Shown one piece after another: positions 1 through 5,598 of a stretch of 5,955 bases of DNA; position 1 is the first letter of the stretch, and each line of letters opens with the position of its first letter. Source of the stretch: an uncultured Clostridia bacterium (GTDB taxonomy: Bacteria > Bacillota > Clostridia > Christensenellales > UBA1242); the NCBI GenBank assembly GCA_948439925.1, contig CAOJNR010000062.1, forward strand, positions 1 to 5,955, written 5' to 3'. The notes under the pieces are model-generated. The model did no database searches and was not told where the DNA came from. It was given only the letters and a program-made list of their open reading frames with translations. The position numbers and the translations under genes were made by a program.

Positions 1-72
1 AAAAAGTATGGTTCAATGTCGATGAAACTTGGTCTTATTGCAGGACTTGCTGTGATAATTCTCTTAATATAG
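1..72 (+). CDS. spoIIIAB: Stage III sporulation protein AB, C-terminal fragment (5' end outside window)
   Basis: Only the last 23 codons and the TAG stop (70-72) are present, read in frame 1. The peptide ends KLGLIAGLAVIILLI, a glycine-containing hydrophobic tail after a basic and polar stretch. This matches the C-terminal membrane segment typical of SpoIIIAB, whose homologues end in a similar 'GxLxGLxxVIxLI'-like helix. SpoIIIAB is a mother-cell membrane component of the SpoIIIA-SpoIIQ channel and is thought to work with the SpoIIIAA ATPase. The identification rests on this short tail plus position: it lies 12 bp upstream of spoIIIAC, exactly where spoIIIAB belongs in the conserved operon order. 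The AGGAGG of the next gene overlaps its stop codon, so the two are co-transcribed. Confidence 0.85.
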   Translation, partial: KKYGSMSMKLGLIAGLAVIILLI

Positions 73-84
73 GAGGCATAAAAT

Positions 85-279
85 ATGGGCGTTGAAATAA
101 TATTCAAAATTGCAGGAATTGGCATACTGACGGCTGTGGTTGGGCAGATACTCAAACAGACAGGCAAGGAGGAAATATCCACTCTTGCCACGCTTGCAGG
201 AATGATTGTGGTGATTGTTATGGTGTTAGGGCTTATAGGCGACCTTTTCACAACCTTAAAAACACTTTTCAGTTTCTAG
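85..279 (+). CDS. spoIIIAC: Stage III sporulation protein AC
   Basis: A 64-residue protein made almost entirely of two hydrophobic helices (about residues 3-23 and 31-54) joined by a short polar turn (KQTGKEE). It starts MGVEIIFKIAGIGILTAV, close to the MGVD...IIFQIAGVGIV start of B. subtilis SpoIIIAC, which is 68 residues. It is a small polytopic membrane protein on the mother-cell side of the SpoIIIA-SpoIIQ complex, needed for late forespore gene expression. The ATG is preceded by AGGAGG at 71-76 with an 8-nt spacer, so the start is secure. It belongs to the same family as the N-terminal half of SpoIIIAD, which it visibly resembles. Unusually, a 182-bp non-coding stretch follows before spoIIIAD. 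Confidence 0.95.
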   Translation: MGVEIIFKIAGIGILTAVVGQILKQTGKEEISTLATLAGMIVVIVMVLGLIGDLFTTLKTLFSF

Positions 280-461
280 GATTACAGACTGAAATAAGCG
301 CATTATGCGCGTCTTATGATAACACCAACCGAATTTAAAACAAATTTTTTATTCTAAATAACTAATTATTTTTAAAATGTGCTGGCACACTAAGGCACCT
401 CAAAAGATAAGGGTAAGCAAAGTTTAAAAGTCGACTTACAAAAAATATTTGAAGGACCAAA
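280..461. other. 182-bp intergenic gap inside the spoIIIA operon
   Basis: No convincing gene lies here. Two tiny ATG frames exist (316, 13 codons; 377, 16 codons), but neither has a ribosome binding site. The stretch is mostly AT-rich. It holds an imperfect hairpin (294-317), a weak AT-only inverted repeat (AAATAA-CTAA-TTATTT, 356-371), a TGTGC-TG-GCACA inverted repeat (378-389) with a second GGCAC at 394-398, and the palindrome AAGTCGACTT (428-437). I see no clear SigA, SigE or SigG promoter. It is much longer than the other junctions in this operon, which are overlaps or gaps of 12 bp or less. Confidence 0.8.
294..317 (+). repeat. Imperfect hairpin downstream of spoIIIAC
   Basis: ATAAGCGC (294-301) pairs with GCG-T-CTTAT (309-317) to give an 8-bp stem with one bulged T (312) and a 7-nt loop. 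An alternative fold pairs CGCA with TGCG around TTA. It begins 14 nt after the spoIIIAC stop. No U-tract follows (GATAACACC comes next), so it does not look like an intrinsic terminator. An RNA processing, stability or pausing element is possible but is inference. Confidence 0.5.
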
Positions 462-854
462 ATGGAAATCATTTTCAAAATTCTTGCCATTGCACTCATA
501 ACCTCAATAGCGTCACTCATTGTCAGACCTGTTCGCAATGACTTCGCTGTTATGATTGCTTTAACTGGCGGGGTGGTCATTCTTGTTATGGTGCTGTCAT
601 ATCTGACAGGCATTTTCGACACAATCAAAAATGTGATAGACACAACTGGGGTTTCTTCTGGGTTATACTCACTCATTCTCAAAATTGTGGGGATTGGCTA
701 TCTTGTGGAGTTCACCGCTGGCGTCTGCTCGGAAACTGGCAATTCAGGTCTTGGCGACAAAGTCCTGCTTGGTGGAAAGGTTATCATAATGGTTATGGCA
801 CTGCCAATAGTGACAAGCATACTTCAAATCATTATGGAGATTTTGCCTAAATGA
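462..854 (+). CDS. spoIIIAD: Stage III sporulation protein AD
   Basis: A 130-residue polytopic membrane protein; the B. subtilis homologue has 133. Hydrophobic segments lie at about residues 3-21, 28-50, 68-90 and 103-127. The second half is the most family-like: LILKIVGIGYLVEF, then a polar loop with SETGNSGLGDKV, then GGKVIIMVMALPIVTSILQIIMEILPK, matching the KIxGIxYxxEF...GK...VMAxPIxxxxxxxIxxxLP pattern of SpoIIIAD. It acts in the mother-cell membrane as part of the SpoIIIA-SpoIIQ channel. The ATG has GAAGGA at 451-456 with a 5-nt spacer. Its TGA overlaps the spoIIIAE start by 4 bp (ATGA), indicating translational coupling. The N-terminal half resembles SpoIIIAC and begins with the same EIIFKI string. 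Confidence 0.96.
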   Translation: MEIIFKILAIALITSIASLIVRPVRNDFAVMIALTGGVVILVMVLSYLTGIFDTIKNVIDTTGVSSGLYSLILKIVGIGYLVEFTAGVCSETGNSGLGDKVLLGGKVIIMVMALPIVTSILQIIMEILPK

Positions 855-2086
855 TGAAACGAGTTTCAAGAAACAGAAAATATCAACTTTTTTTTATCGT
901 TGCGTTGACTGTTGTTATTGTTTTTCTTTTGCCACTTATAACAGCCCAGCCTCACAGCGCTGTTGCCTGCGCAGAAGACATGACTCAGGACGAAATTATG
1001 GACGAGATAAATGATTCAGTCAATGACCAGCTTGGCAACCTCGACTTTTCTTCTATTGAAGACATATTATCGTCATTTGACAAAAATGCGCAAGAAATAT
1101 TTGGCGGAAACAGTTTTATAAACAAGATCAAAGCAATTATCTCTGGCGACTTTGCAAACAATTCAAACAGCATATGGCAAGCACTTTTTTCACTATTTTT
1201 TGACGAACTGCTTGCAATGCTTCCAATCATTTCGGCAGTTATCGCAGTTTCTATTCTTGGCGGTATGCTCCAAGGCCTACGGCCAAGCACAAACGGCAAG
1301 TCAATTTCAAATATTATCCACTTTGTGACTTATGGAATTATTGTTGTCCTGCTCCTAACAATCGTATCCAAAATGGTTGGCATGACAACAAGCACTATTA
1401 ACTCACTCAAAAGCCAAATGGATGCAATTTTTCCAATTCTATTGACACTATTAACAGCGGTTGGCGGAAGCGTGTCAGTTTCAGTTTATCAGCCAGCTAT
1501 GGCACTGCTGACAGGAACAATACTAAACTTTTTCACTTATATTCTTTTGCCTATTTTTATCTTTTCCACAGTTTTCAGCGTTGTTTCAAACCTTTCCAAC
1601 TCTATTAAACTCGACAAATTTACATCCTTTTTCAACAGCACGTTTAAATGGCTAACAGGACTTATTTTCACCGTTTTCACTGCTTTTCTTTCTATACAAG
1701 GAATAACCGCTGGTGCAGTGGACGGAATTTCTATTAGGACAGCCAAATATGCAATCAAGTCATATGTGCCAATACTTGGCTCTTATCTTTCAGATGGAAT
1801 GAGTATCATTTTGGCAAGTTCAAACCTTATCAAGAATGCGGTTGGTGCAGGTGGGCTTCTTCTTCTGGTTGCAACAATTCTTTCACCACTTATTCAGCTT
1901 ATCCTATTCATGCTTGTGCTCAAACTTATCGCAGGAATTGTTGAACCACTTGGCAACCGCCAAATCGCGAACTTTGTCAGCTCACTTTCAAAAAGCCTTG
2001 TGCTTCTTATTGTGATAATAATAGGCGTAGCTTTCATCTATTTCATTATGCTGGGGCTTGTTATGTGCTCGGCAAATATAGTCTAG
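851..2086 (+). CDS. spoIIIAE: Stage III sporulation protein AE
   Basis: A 411-residue membrane protein, the largest of the SpoIIIA set. It opens with a basic stretch (MMKRVSRNRK) and a hydrophobic core (12-31), which looks like a signal peptide; AVACA at 37-41 could be cleaved after Ala41. A polar region rich in Asp and Asn follows (42-110), then several membrane segments, roughly 122-142, 155-175, 192-248 (probably more than one), 268-286, 334-362 and 382-406. The signature of the family is GITAGAVDGISIRTAKYAIK near 284-303, followed by SYVPILGSYLSDG. It acts in the mother-cell membrane as part of the SpoIIIA-SpoIIQ channel. The start at 851 overlaps the spoIIIAD stop and has GGAG at 836-839, 11 nt upstream; Met2 at 854 is further from it and less likely. 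Confidence 0.96.
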   Translation: MMKRVSRNRKYQLFFIVALTVVIVFLLPLITAQPHSAVACAEDMTQDEIMDEINDSVNDQLGNLDFSSIEDILSSFDKNAQEIFGGNSFINKIKAIISGDFANNSNSIWQALFSLFFDELLAMLPIISAVIAVSILGGMLQGLRPSTNGKSISNIIHFVTYGIIVVLLLTIVSKMVGMTTSTINSLKSQMDAIFPILLTLLTAVGGSVSVSVYQPAMALLTGTILNFFTYILLPIFIFSTVFSVVSNLSNSIKLDKFTSFFNSTFKWLTGLIFTVFTAFLSIQGITAGAVDGISIRTAKYAIKSYVPILGSYLSDGMSIILASSNLIKNAVGAGGLLLLVATILSPLIQLILFMLVLKLIAGIVEPLGNRQIANFVSSLSKSLVLLIVIIIGVAFIYFIMLGLVMCSANIV

Positions 2087-2096
2087 GGAGGCGCTC

Positions 2097-2597
2097 ATGT
2101 TTTCAACACTTTCAACATGGATTCTCTCCATTGCAGGAATAATCTGCGTTTCTGTGATAATTGAACTCGTCATGCCAAGCGGGCAGATGAACAGATACAT
2201 CAAAGGCATACTCTCATTTGTCATCATCCTTGTCATCATCATGCCAATTCCAAAACTTTTAAAATCAAAAGTTGACATGTCTGAGATTCTTGACTACGGA
2301 CAAATTGAAGTTGATGAAAATTATCTATATCAGGTCAATCTTGACAAGCTTTCCTCCCTCAAAGATAAACTTGAAGAAAATGCTGATGAGCTTGGCTATA
2401 AAAATGTCACAATTTCAATCAACGCCGACATTTTCAGTTCTGCCTTTGTTATCAAGTCGGTTTATGTCGATTTAAGTCAGATAGGCATAAGCGAAAATGC
2501 ACCGCATAAGAATATTATTGAAATCCGAAAAGACCTCAGTAAGATGGTTGCGGAGAATATAAAAATCGAGGAGGAGAAAATATATTTCAATGAATAG
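2097..2597 (+). CDS. spoIIIAF: Stage III sporulation protein AF
   Basis: A 166-residue protein, shorter than the roughly 206 of B. subtilis SpoIIIAF. Two N-terminal membrane helices (about 7-27 and 35-54) flank the conserved turn MPSGQMNRYIKGI. The soluble C-terminal part (about 60-166) has a helix (83-98), strands (TISINAD, VIKSVYVDLS) and a second helix (140-155), consistent with the ring-building-motif fold known for this family. It is a membrane-anchored component of the SpoIIIA-SpoIIQ channel with its soluble domain in the intermembrane space. AGGGAGG (2085-2091) lies 5 nt before the ATG and abuts the spoIIIAE stop. The 3' end overlaps spoIIIAG by 8 bp, and the last codons carry that gene's Shine-Dalgarno. 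Confidence 0.94.
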   Translation: MFSTLSTWILSIAGIICVSVIIELVMPSGQMNRYIKGILSFVIILVIIMPIPKLLKSKVDMSEILDYGQIEVDENYLYQVNLDKLSSLKDKLEENADELGYKNVTISINADIFSSAFVIKSVYVDLSQIGISENAPHKNIIEIRKDLSKMVAENIKIEEEKIYFNE

Positions 2598-3126
2598 TCT
2601 ATCACAGAAATTGTCTGGTCTTTGGGACAAGCTCAAAAAAATCAAACATATAGAAATTTACATTGCGCTATTTTTTGCCGTCGTCGTTATGCTTATATAC
2701 TTCGCTTCTTTCAAAGGCGGAGGTGATAAGGACAGCACGACAAAGTTCGACACGCTTGACACAAATTTTTCAACATCTTCGGAATATATTGACTATCTCG
2801 AAAATAAACTTGAAAATGTATTAGGACAAGTTAAGGGGGCGGGCAATGTTGACATCATAATTACTCTCGATAAAGGCTTTGAATATGTCTACGCAACAGA
2901 AGAGGAAGTGAAAACCAATTCAAATGGAAGCACAATCACAACAAGCTCTGTCATTTTGGTTGATGGCAAGCCAGTGATTGAGCAGGAGTTGTTTCCGTCC
3001 ATTAAAGGAGTTGTGGTTGTCAGCCAAGGCGCAAATGATGTGTCAGTGAGGATGAACCTCTTGACAGCGATACAAACAGTTATCAGCGTTGATAACTCAA
3101 AGATAACAATCTTAGCAGGAAATTAA
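2590..3126 (+). CDS. spoIIIAG: Stage III sporulation protein AG
   Basis: A 178-residue protein with a short basic cytoplasmic stretch, one membrane helix (about 22-41) and a soluble domain. That domain reads as a ring-building motif: helix 63-79 (SSEYIDYLENKLENVLGQ), strand VDIIITLDKG, a polar insertion (about 97-132) rich in T, S and E, then IKGVVVVSQGANDVSVRMNL and VDNSKITILAG. The GVVVV-x-x-GA-x-D element is characteristic of SpoIIIAG. In B. subtilis SpoIIIAG assembles into a large ring in the intermembrane space, with the insertion forming a beta collar; the same role is inferred here. Length is below B. subtilis (229), with a shorter linker. AGGAGGAG (2569-2576) is 13 nt before the ATG, longer than usual, and no better in-frame start is seen. 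Confidence 0.95.
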   Translation: MNSLSQKLSGLWDKLKKIKHIEIYIALFFAVVVMLIYFASFKGGGDKDSTTKFDTLDTNFSTSSEYIDYLENKLENVLGQVKGAGNVDIIITLDKGFEYVYATEEEVKTNSNGSTITTSSVILVDGKPVIEQELFPSIKGVVVVSQGANDVSVRMNLLTAIQTVISVDNSKITILAGN

Positions 3127-3138
3127 AAGGAGTTAAAT

Positions 3139-3618
3139 ATGAAAAAGAGAACAAAGATTATTATTTTATCAGCCATGGTTTTACTTTTAGGTGTGACTGG
3201 ATACTTAAACGTTGTGCTTAACAATTCAATCACAGACAGCGGAAACACAAACCCAACCACACCAACAACAAGCTACTTCGCGTCTTACAGAAATGACAGA
3301 GAATCAACTCGTGACCAAGAAATGCTCTATTACGATGCAATCATCTCAAACGAAACTTCATCAGAAGAAGCAATCAAAACAGCAGAAGAGGGCAGACTCA
3401 ACCTTGTTAAACAAATGGAACAAGAACTTGTTGTTGAAGGCCTCATCAAAGCAAAAGGTTTTGAGGACTGTGTTGTGACAATTTCGTCTGAAAGCGTAAA
3501 CGCAGTGGTAAAAGCCAAAGAGCTTAACGCAACAGAGGTTGCTCAAATCGTTTCAGTTATTCAAAACCAACTCGGAATTGAAGGAATTGAAAATATTAAA
3601 ATTATTCCGATAGAATAA
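3139..3618 (+). CDS. spoIIIAH: Stage III sporulation protein AH
   Basis: A 159-residue protein with a basic N-terminus (MKKRTK), one membrane helix (about 6-25), a low-complexity Thr/Pro/Asn linker (30-45) and a soluble domain. The family signature begins at YFASYRNDRESTRDQEM (46-62), continues through a long helical region (75-100), then LIKAKGFEDCVVTI and VNAVVKAKELNATEVAQIV, ending in a strand. This is the YscJ/FliF-like ring-building fold. SpoIIIAH is the mother-cell protein that binds forespore SpoIIQ across the intermembrane space and so closes the channel; no SpoIIQ gene is in the window. AAGGAG (3127-3132) is 6 nt before the ATG. It is the last spoIIIA gene, and a hairpin overlaps its stop codon. 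Confidence 0.95.
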   Translation: MKKRTKIIILSAMVLLLGVTGYLNVVLNNSITDSGNTNPTTPTTSYFASYRNDRESTRDQEMLYYDAIISNETSSEEAIKTAEEGRLNLVKQMEQELVVEGLIKAKGFEDCVVTISSESVNAVVKAKELNATEVAQIVSVIQNQLGIEGIENIKIIPIE

Positions 3619-3620
3619 TT
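3600..3620 (+). repeat. Perfect inverted repeat over the spoIIIAH stop codon, possible weak terminator
   Basis: AATTATTC (3600-3607) and GAATAATT (3613-3620) are exact reverse complements around the loop CGATA. The stem is 8 bp but has a single G-C pair, next to the loop, and no U-tract follows, so it would be a poor intrinsic terminator. It spans the spoIIIAH TAA (3616-3618) and the first two bases of the following -35 box. Whether it limits read-through from the sporulation operon is inference. Confidence 0.4.
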
Positions 3621-3648
3621 GCCAAACACCTTTAAAATGTGCTATACT
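3619..3648 (+). promoter_or_regulatory. Predicted SigA-type promoter with extended -10 for asp23-nusB-xseA-proS
   Basis: TTGCCA (3619-3624) and TATACT (3643-3648) are separated by 18 bp, and TG at 3640-3641 gives an extended -10 (TGCTATACT). The -35 matches the consensus at four of six positions and the -10 at five of six. Transcription would begin near 3655, giving a leader of only about 14 nt before the asp23 ATG, with the Shine-Dalgarno right at the 5' end. It separates the sporulation operon from the housekeeping genes downstream. Confidence 0.75.
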
Positions 3649-3668
3649 ACAAAAGAATAGGAGTTATC

Positions 3669-4043
3669 ATGGCAAAAAATCAACATTTAACACATAAAGG
3701 CAGAGTGGATATCGACCGCGATATCCTTCTTTCCATTATAAATCTGGCCACAAAAGAAATCAATGGCGTTGAAAGTTTAACAAACCAATATCTGCCTTGG
3801 TATAAAAAAGTGTTTAAGCCCAAGAGCGAAGGCGTGAGCATAAAGTTTGACGCAAACAGCACACTCAAAGTGGATGTTTATATCAAAGTTTATGTTGGTT
3901 GCAGTGTGCCAGACATTGCTTACAAGGTGCAAGAGAACATCAAAAACAGCCTTAATTCTATGGTAGGTTTAAAGCCAGGCAAAATCAATGTGCATGTGTA
4001 TGGCGTTGTTTGCGATAAGGCTGAGGCAGGAGTTGACGCATGA
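3669..4043 (+). CDS. Asp23/Gls24 family protein, YqhY-like
   Basis: A 124-residue soluble protein of the Asp23/Gls24 family. Visible family features are GRVDIDRDILLSIINLATKE with NGVESL (about 11-37), a basic WYKKVFKPK stretch, the strand region LKVDVYIKVYVG (about 66-77), the helix AYKVQENIKNSLNSMVGLKP and the closing INVHVYGVV. The position directly before nusB is that of B. subtilis yqhY, which lies in accBC-yqhY and is linked to control of acetyl-CoA carboxylase; here no accB or accC precedes it, so that role is not supported by context. I chose ATG 3669, with TAGGAG at 3658-3663 and a 5-nt spacer. An in-frame GTG at 3639 would add 10 residues but lies within the promoter and has no ribosome binding site. 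The 3' end overlaps nusB by 4 bp. Confidence 0.9.
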   Translation: MAKNQHLTHKGRVDIDRDILLSIINLATKEINGVESLTNQYLPWYKKVFKPKSEGVSIKFDANSTLKVDVYIKVYVGCSVPDIAYKVQENIKNSLNSMVGLKPGKINVHVYGVVCDKAEAGVDA

Positions 4044-4420
4044 GAAGAGATGCCAGAGTTGTGGGATTTCAAGTGATACTATCACATCTCTTTGCAGAAA
4101 AGCCTGAAAGCGAGCCAATTTTTGAAACCTTGAAAAAGGAAGAAGATAGGGCTTTTGCAAATGAGATTGTGAGCGCATTCCTTTCACATCGCGAAGAACT
4201 TGAAAAACTTATAGATCAGCATTTGGTGAAATATGATCGCGACAGGGTATACAAAATTGACCTTGCGCTTTTGTATCTCGCACTTGCTGAAATTAATTAC
4301 ATAAAAACACCTTTCCAAGTTGTTATCAATGAAACTTGCGAAATTGCAAAAAAATATTCAACATCAAAAAGCGCTCCATTTATTAATGGTGTGCTGTCAT
4401 CAATAGTTAAAGGTTTATGA
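4040..4420 (+). CDS. nusB: Transcription antitermination factor NusB
   Basis: A 126-residue, all-helical NusB-type protein, a little shorter than the usual 130-140. Family landmarks are the N-terminal RRDARVVGFQVILSHLF (matching R-x-x-R-x-x-A-x-x-x-L-Y/F), YKIDLALLYLALAEI (71-85), TPFQVVINETCEIAKKY (90-106) and SAPFINGVLSSIVK (111-124). NusB binds boxA RNA with NusE (ribosomal protein S10) and supports antitermination of rRNA operons; RNA binding involves the basic N-terminal segment seen here. The ATG overlaps the preceding TGA (ATGA), with AGGAG at 4028-4032 and a 7-nt spacer. The 3' end overlaps xseA in the same way. The order asp23-nusB-xseA follows the common Firmicute arrangement, but the folD found between nusB and xseA in B. 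subtilis is absent. Confidence 0.96.
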   Translation: MRRDARVVGFQVILSHLFAEKPESEPIFETLKKEEDRAFANEIVSAFLSHREELEKLIDQHLVKYDRDRVYKIDLALLYLALAEINYIKTPFQVVINETCEIAKKYSTSKSAPFINGVLSSIVKGL

Positions 4421-5598
4421 TAAAAGCAATATCAGTAACTCAACTGAACAGTTACATAAGAAATATCTTTGATGCAGAGGAGCTTCTCCACAACATAGAT
4501 GTCGTTGGAGAAGTTTTTGGCGTTTCGCTTTCGCGCGGGGTTATTTACTTTTCACTCAAAGATGAAAATGCAACTCTTCCATGCGTGTGCTTTAATTCAA
4601 GTTTTGCATCTCTTATCAGAGAAGGTGCAAATGTGGTTGTGACTGGCTCACCAAATTTTTACGTTAAAGGCGGAAAGCTCAATTTCAATGTCACAAAAGT
4701 AAAAGAAGATGGACTTGGCAAACTTTATGAAGAGTTTTTGAAGATGAAGGAAAAACTTGAAGATGAAGGACTTTTCAGTGCTGAGCACAAAAAGTCGTTG
4801 CCGAAAAATATTAAGAGAATCGGAGTTATAACCTCAAAGGAAGGGGCAGTCTTGCAAGATATAAAAAATATTGCATGGCGCAGAAATCCCTCGGTGGATA
4901 TTGTTCTCTATTCAACCAAAGTTCAAGGCAAGGACGCTGAAAAAGAAATTGCGCATGCAATCGAGGTTATGGGAGAATATCCAAACGTTGATGTCATTAT
5001 TGTTGCAAGAGGTGGCGGAAGTTTAGAGGATCTAAATGCATATAACACAGAACTTGTTGCGCGTGCAACTTATAACTGTCCAAAACCAATAGTTTCAGCA
5101 GTTGGTCACGAAACAGATTTCACAATCATAGACTTTGTCAGTGACCTGCGTGCACCAACGCCGTCAGCAAGCGCCGAACTTCTGACAATAAATGTTCAAG
5201 AAAAACGTGAAGAAATGCTGAGGCTTGTGAGCAAGTTTAAATCAGCATGCAACAATTTCTATCAAACACACTTGCGGGAAGTTGATAGTAAAAAAGATGA
5301 CATAATAAGCATTGCCGAAAGCAAATATTTAAAAGAAAAAATCCTTTTTGAAAAAAGAGTGGTCAAACTTTTAAACAACGCACGAAATTATTATCAAGAA
5401 AAACTTTATTCGCTTGACATGGCACATAACGCATTAAATAAACTCAACCCGCATGCCATACTTGGACTTGGCTACGCACGAATTGAGCAAAATGAAAAAC
5501 CAGTCAAATCAAAAGTTTTGCTTGATGAAGATAAAAATTTTAGGATTATATTCAGCGACGGAATTTCCGTTGCACAGATAGTTAAGGAGGAGAAATGA
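4417..5598 (+). CDS. xseA: Exodeoxyribonuclease VII large subunit
   Basis: A 393-residue protein; E. coli XseA has 456, the difference lying mainly in a shorter helical C-terminal part. Residues 4-95 form the OB-fold nucleic-acid-binding domain (VTQLNSYI, VVGEVFGV, VIYFSLKDE, VVVTGSPNFYVKGGKLNF). The catalytic domain follows with ITSKEGAVLQD (138-148), ARGGGSLEDL (197-206), SAVGHETDFTI (227-237) and RAPTPSASAE (245-254). Asp148, Arg198, His231 and Asp234 align with the E. coli catalytic set D155, R205, H238 and D241, so it should be active. A coiled-coil region (about 258-340) and the closing PHAILGLGYARIE follow. It degrades single-stranded DNA to oligonucleotides as a complex with several XseB subunits. 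The ATGA overlap with nusB fixes the start; only AAAGG (4409-4413) precedes it. No xseB follows. Confidence 0.97.
   Translation: MIKAISVTQLNSYIRNIFDAEELLHNIDVVGEVFGVSLSRGVIYFSLKDENATLPCVCFNSSFASLIREGANVVVTGSPNFYVKGGKLNFNVTKVKEDGLGKLYEEFLKMKEKLEDEGLFSAEHKKSLPKNIKRIGVITSKEGAVLQDIKNIAWRRNPSVDIVLYSTKVQGKDAEKEIAHAIEVMGEYPNVDVIIVARGGGSLEDLNAYNTELVARATYNCPKPIVSAVGHETDFTIIDFVSDLRAPTPSASAELLTINVQEKREEMLRLVSKFKSACNNFYQTHLREVDSKKDDIISIAESKYLKEKILFEKRVVKLLNNARNYYQEKLYSLDMAHNALNKLNPHAILGLGYARIEQNEKPVKSKVLLDEDKNFRIIFSDGISVAQIVKEEK

Noticed and set aside
280..307. Possible SigG-like promoter (GATTA ... CATTAT) after spoIIIAC
   Set aside because: The 16-bp spacing is short and the elements are weak matches; the CATTAT falls inside the hairpin. 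Not enough to call.
316..357. 13-codon frame starting at ATG 316 in the gap
   Set aside because: The start lies inside the hairpin, with no Shine-Dalgarno.
377..427. 16-codon frame (MCWHTKAPQKIRVSKV) in the gap
   Set aside because: No ribosome binding site upstream (AT-rich run), and the length is within chance.
362..682. 106-codon open frame on the - strand across the gap and the 5' part of spoIIIAD
   Set aside because: Most of it is antisense to a well-recognised gene; the peptide resembles no family I know, and it looks like a codon-bias shadow.
886..973. Lipoprotein signal in SpoIIIAE (AVAC at residues 37-40)
   Set aside because: The -3 residue is Ala rather than Leu and the hydrophobic core ends about six residues earlier; an ordinary signal peptide or anchor fits better.
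3639..3668. Upstream GTG start extending the Asp23-family protein by 10 residues
   Set aside because: The GTG overlaps the TG of the extended -10 promoter, has no ribosome binding site, and the added residues are not family-like; ATG 3669 has a well-placed TAGGAG.
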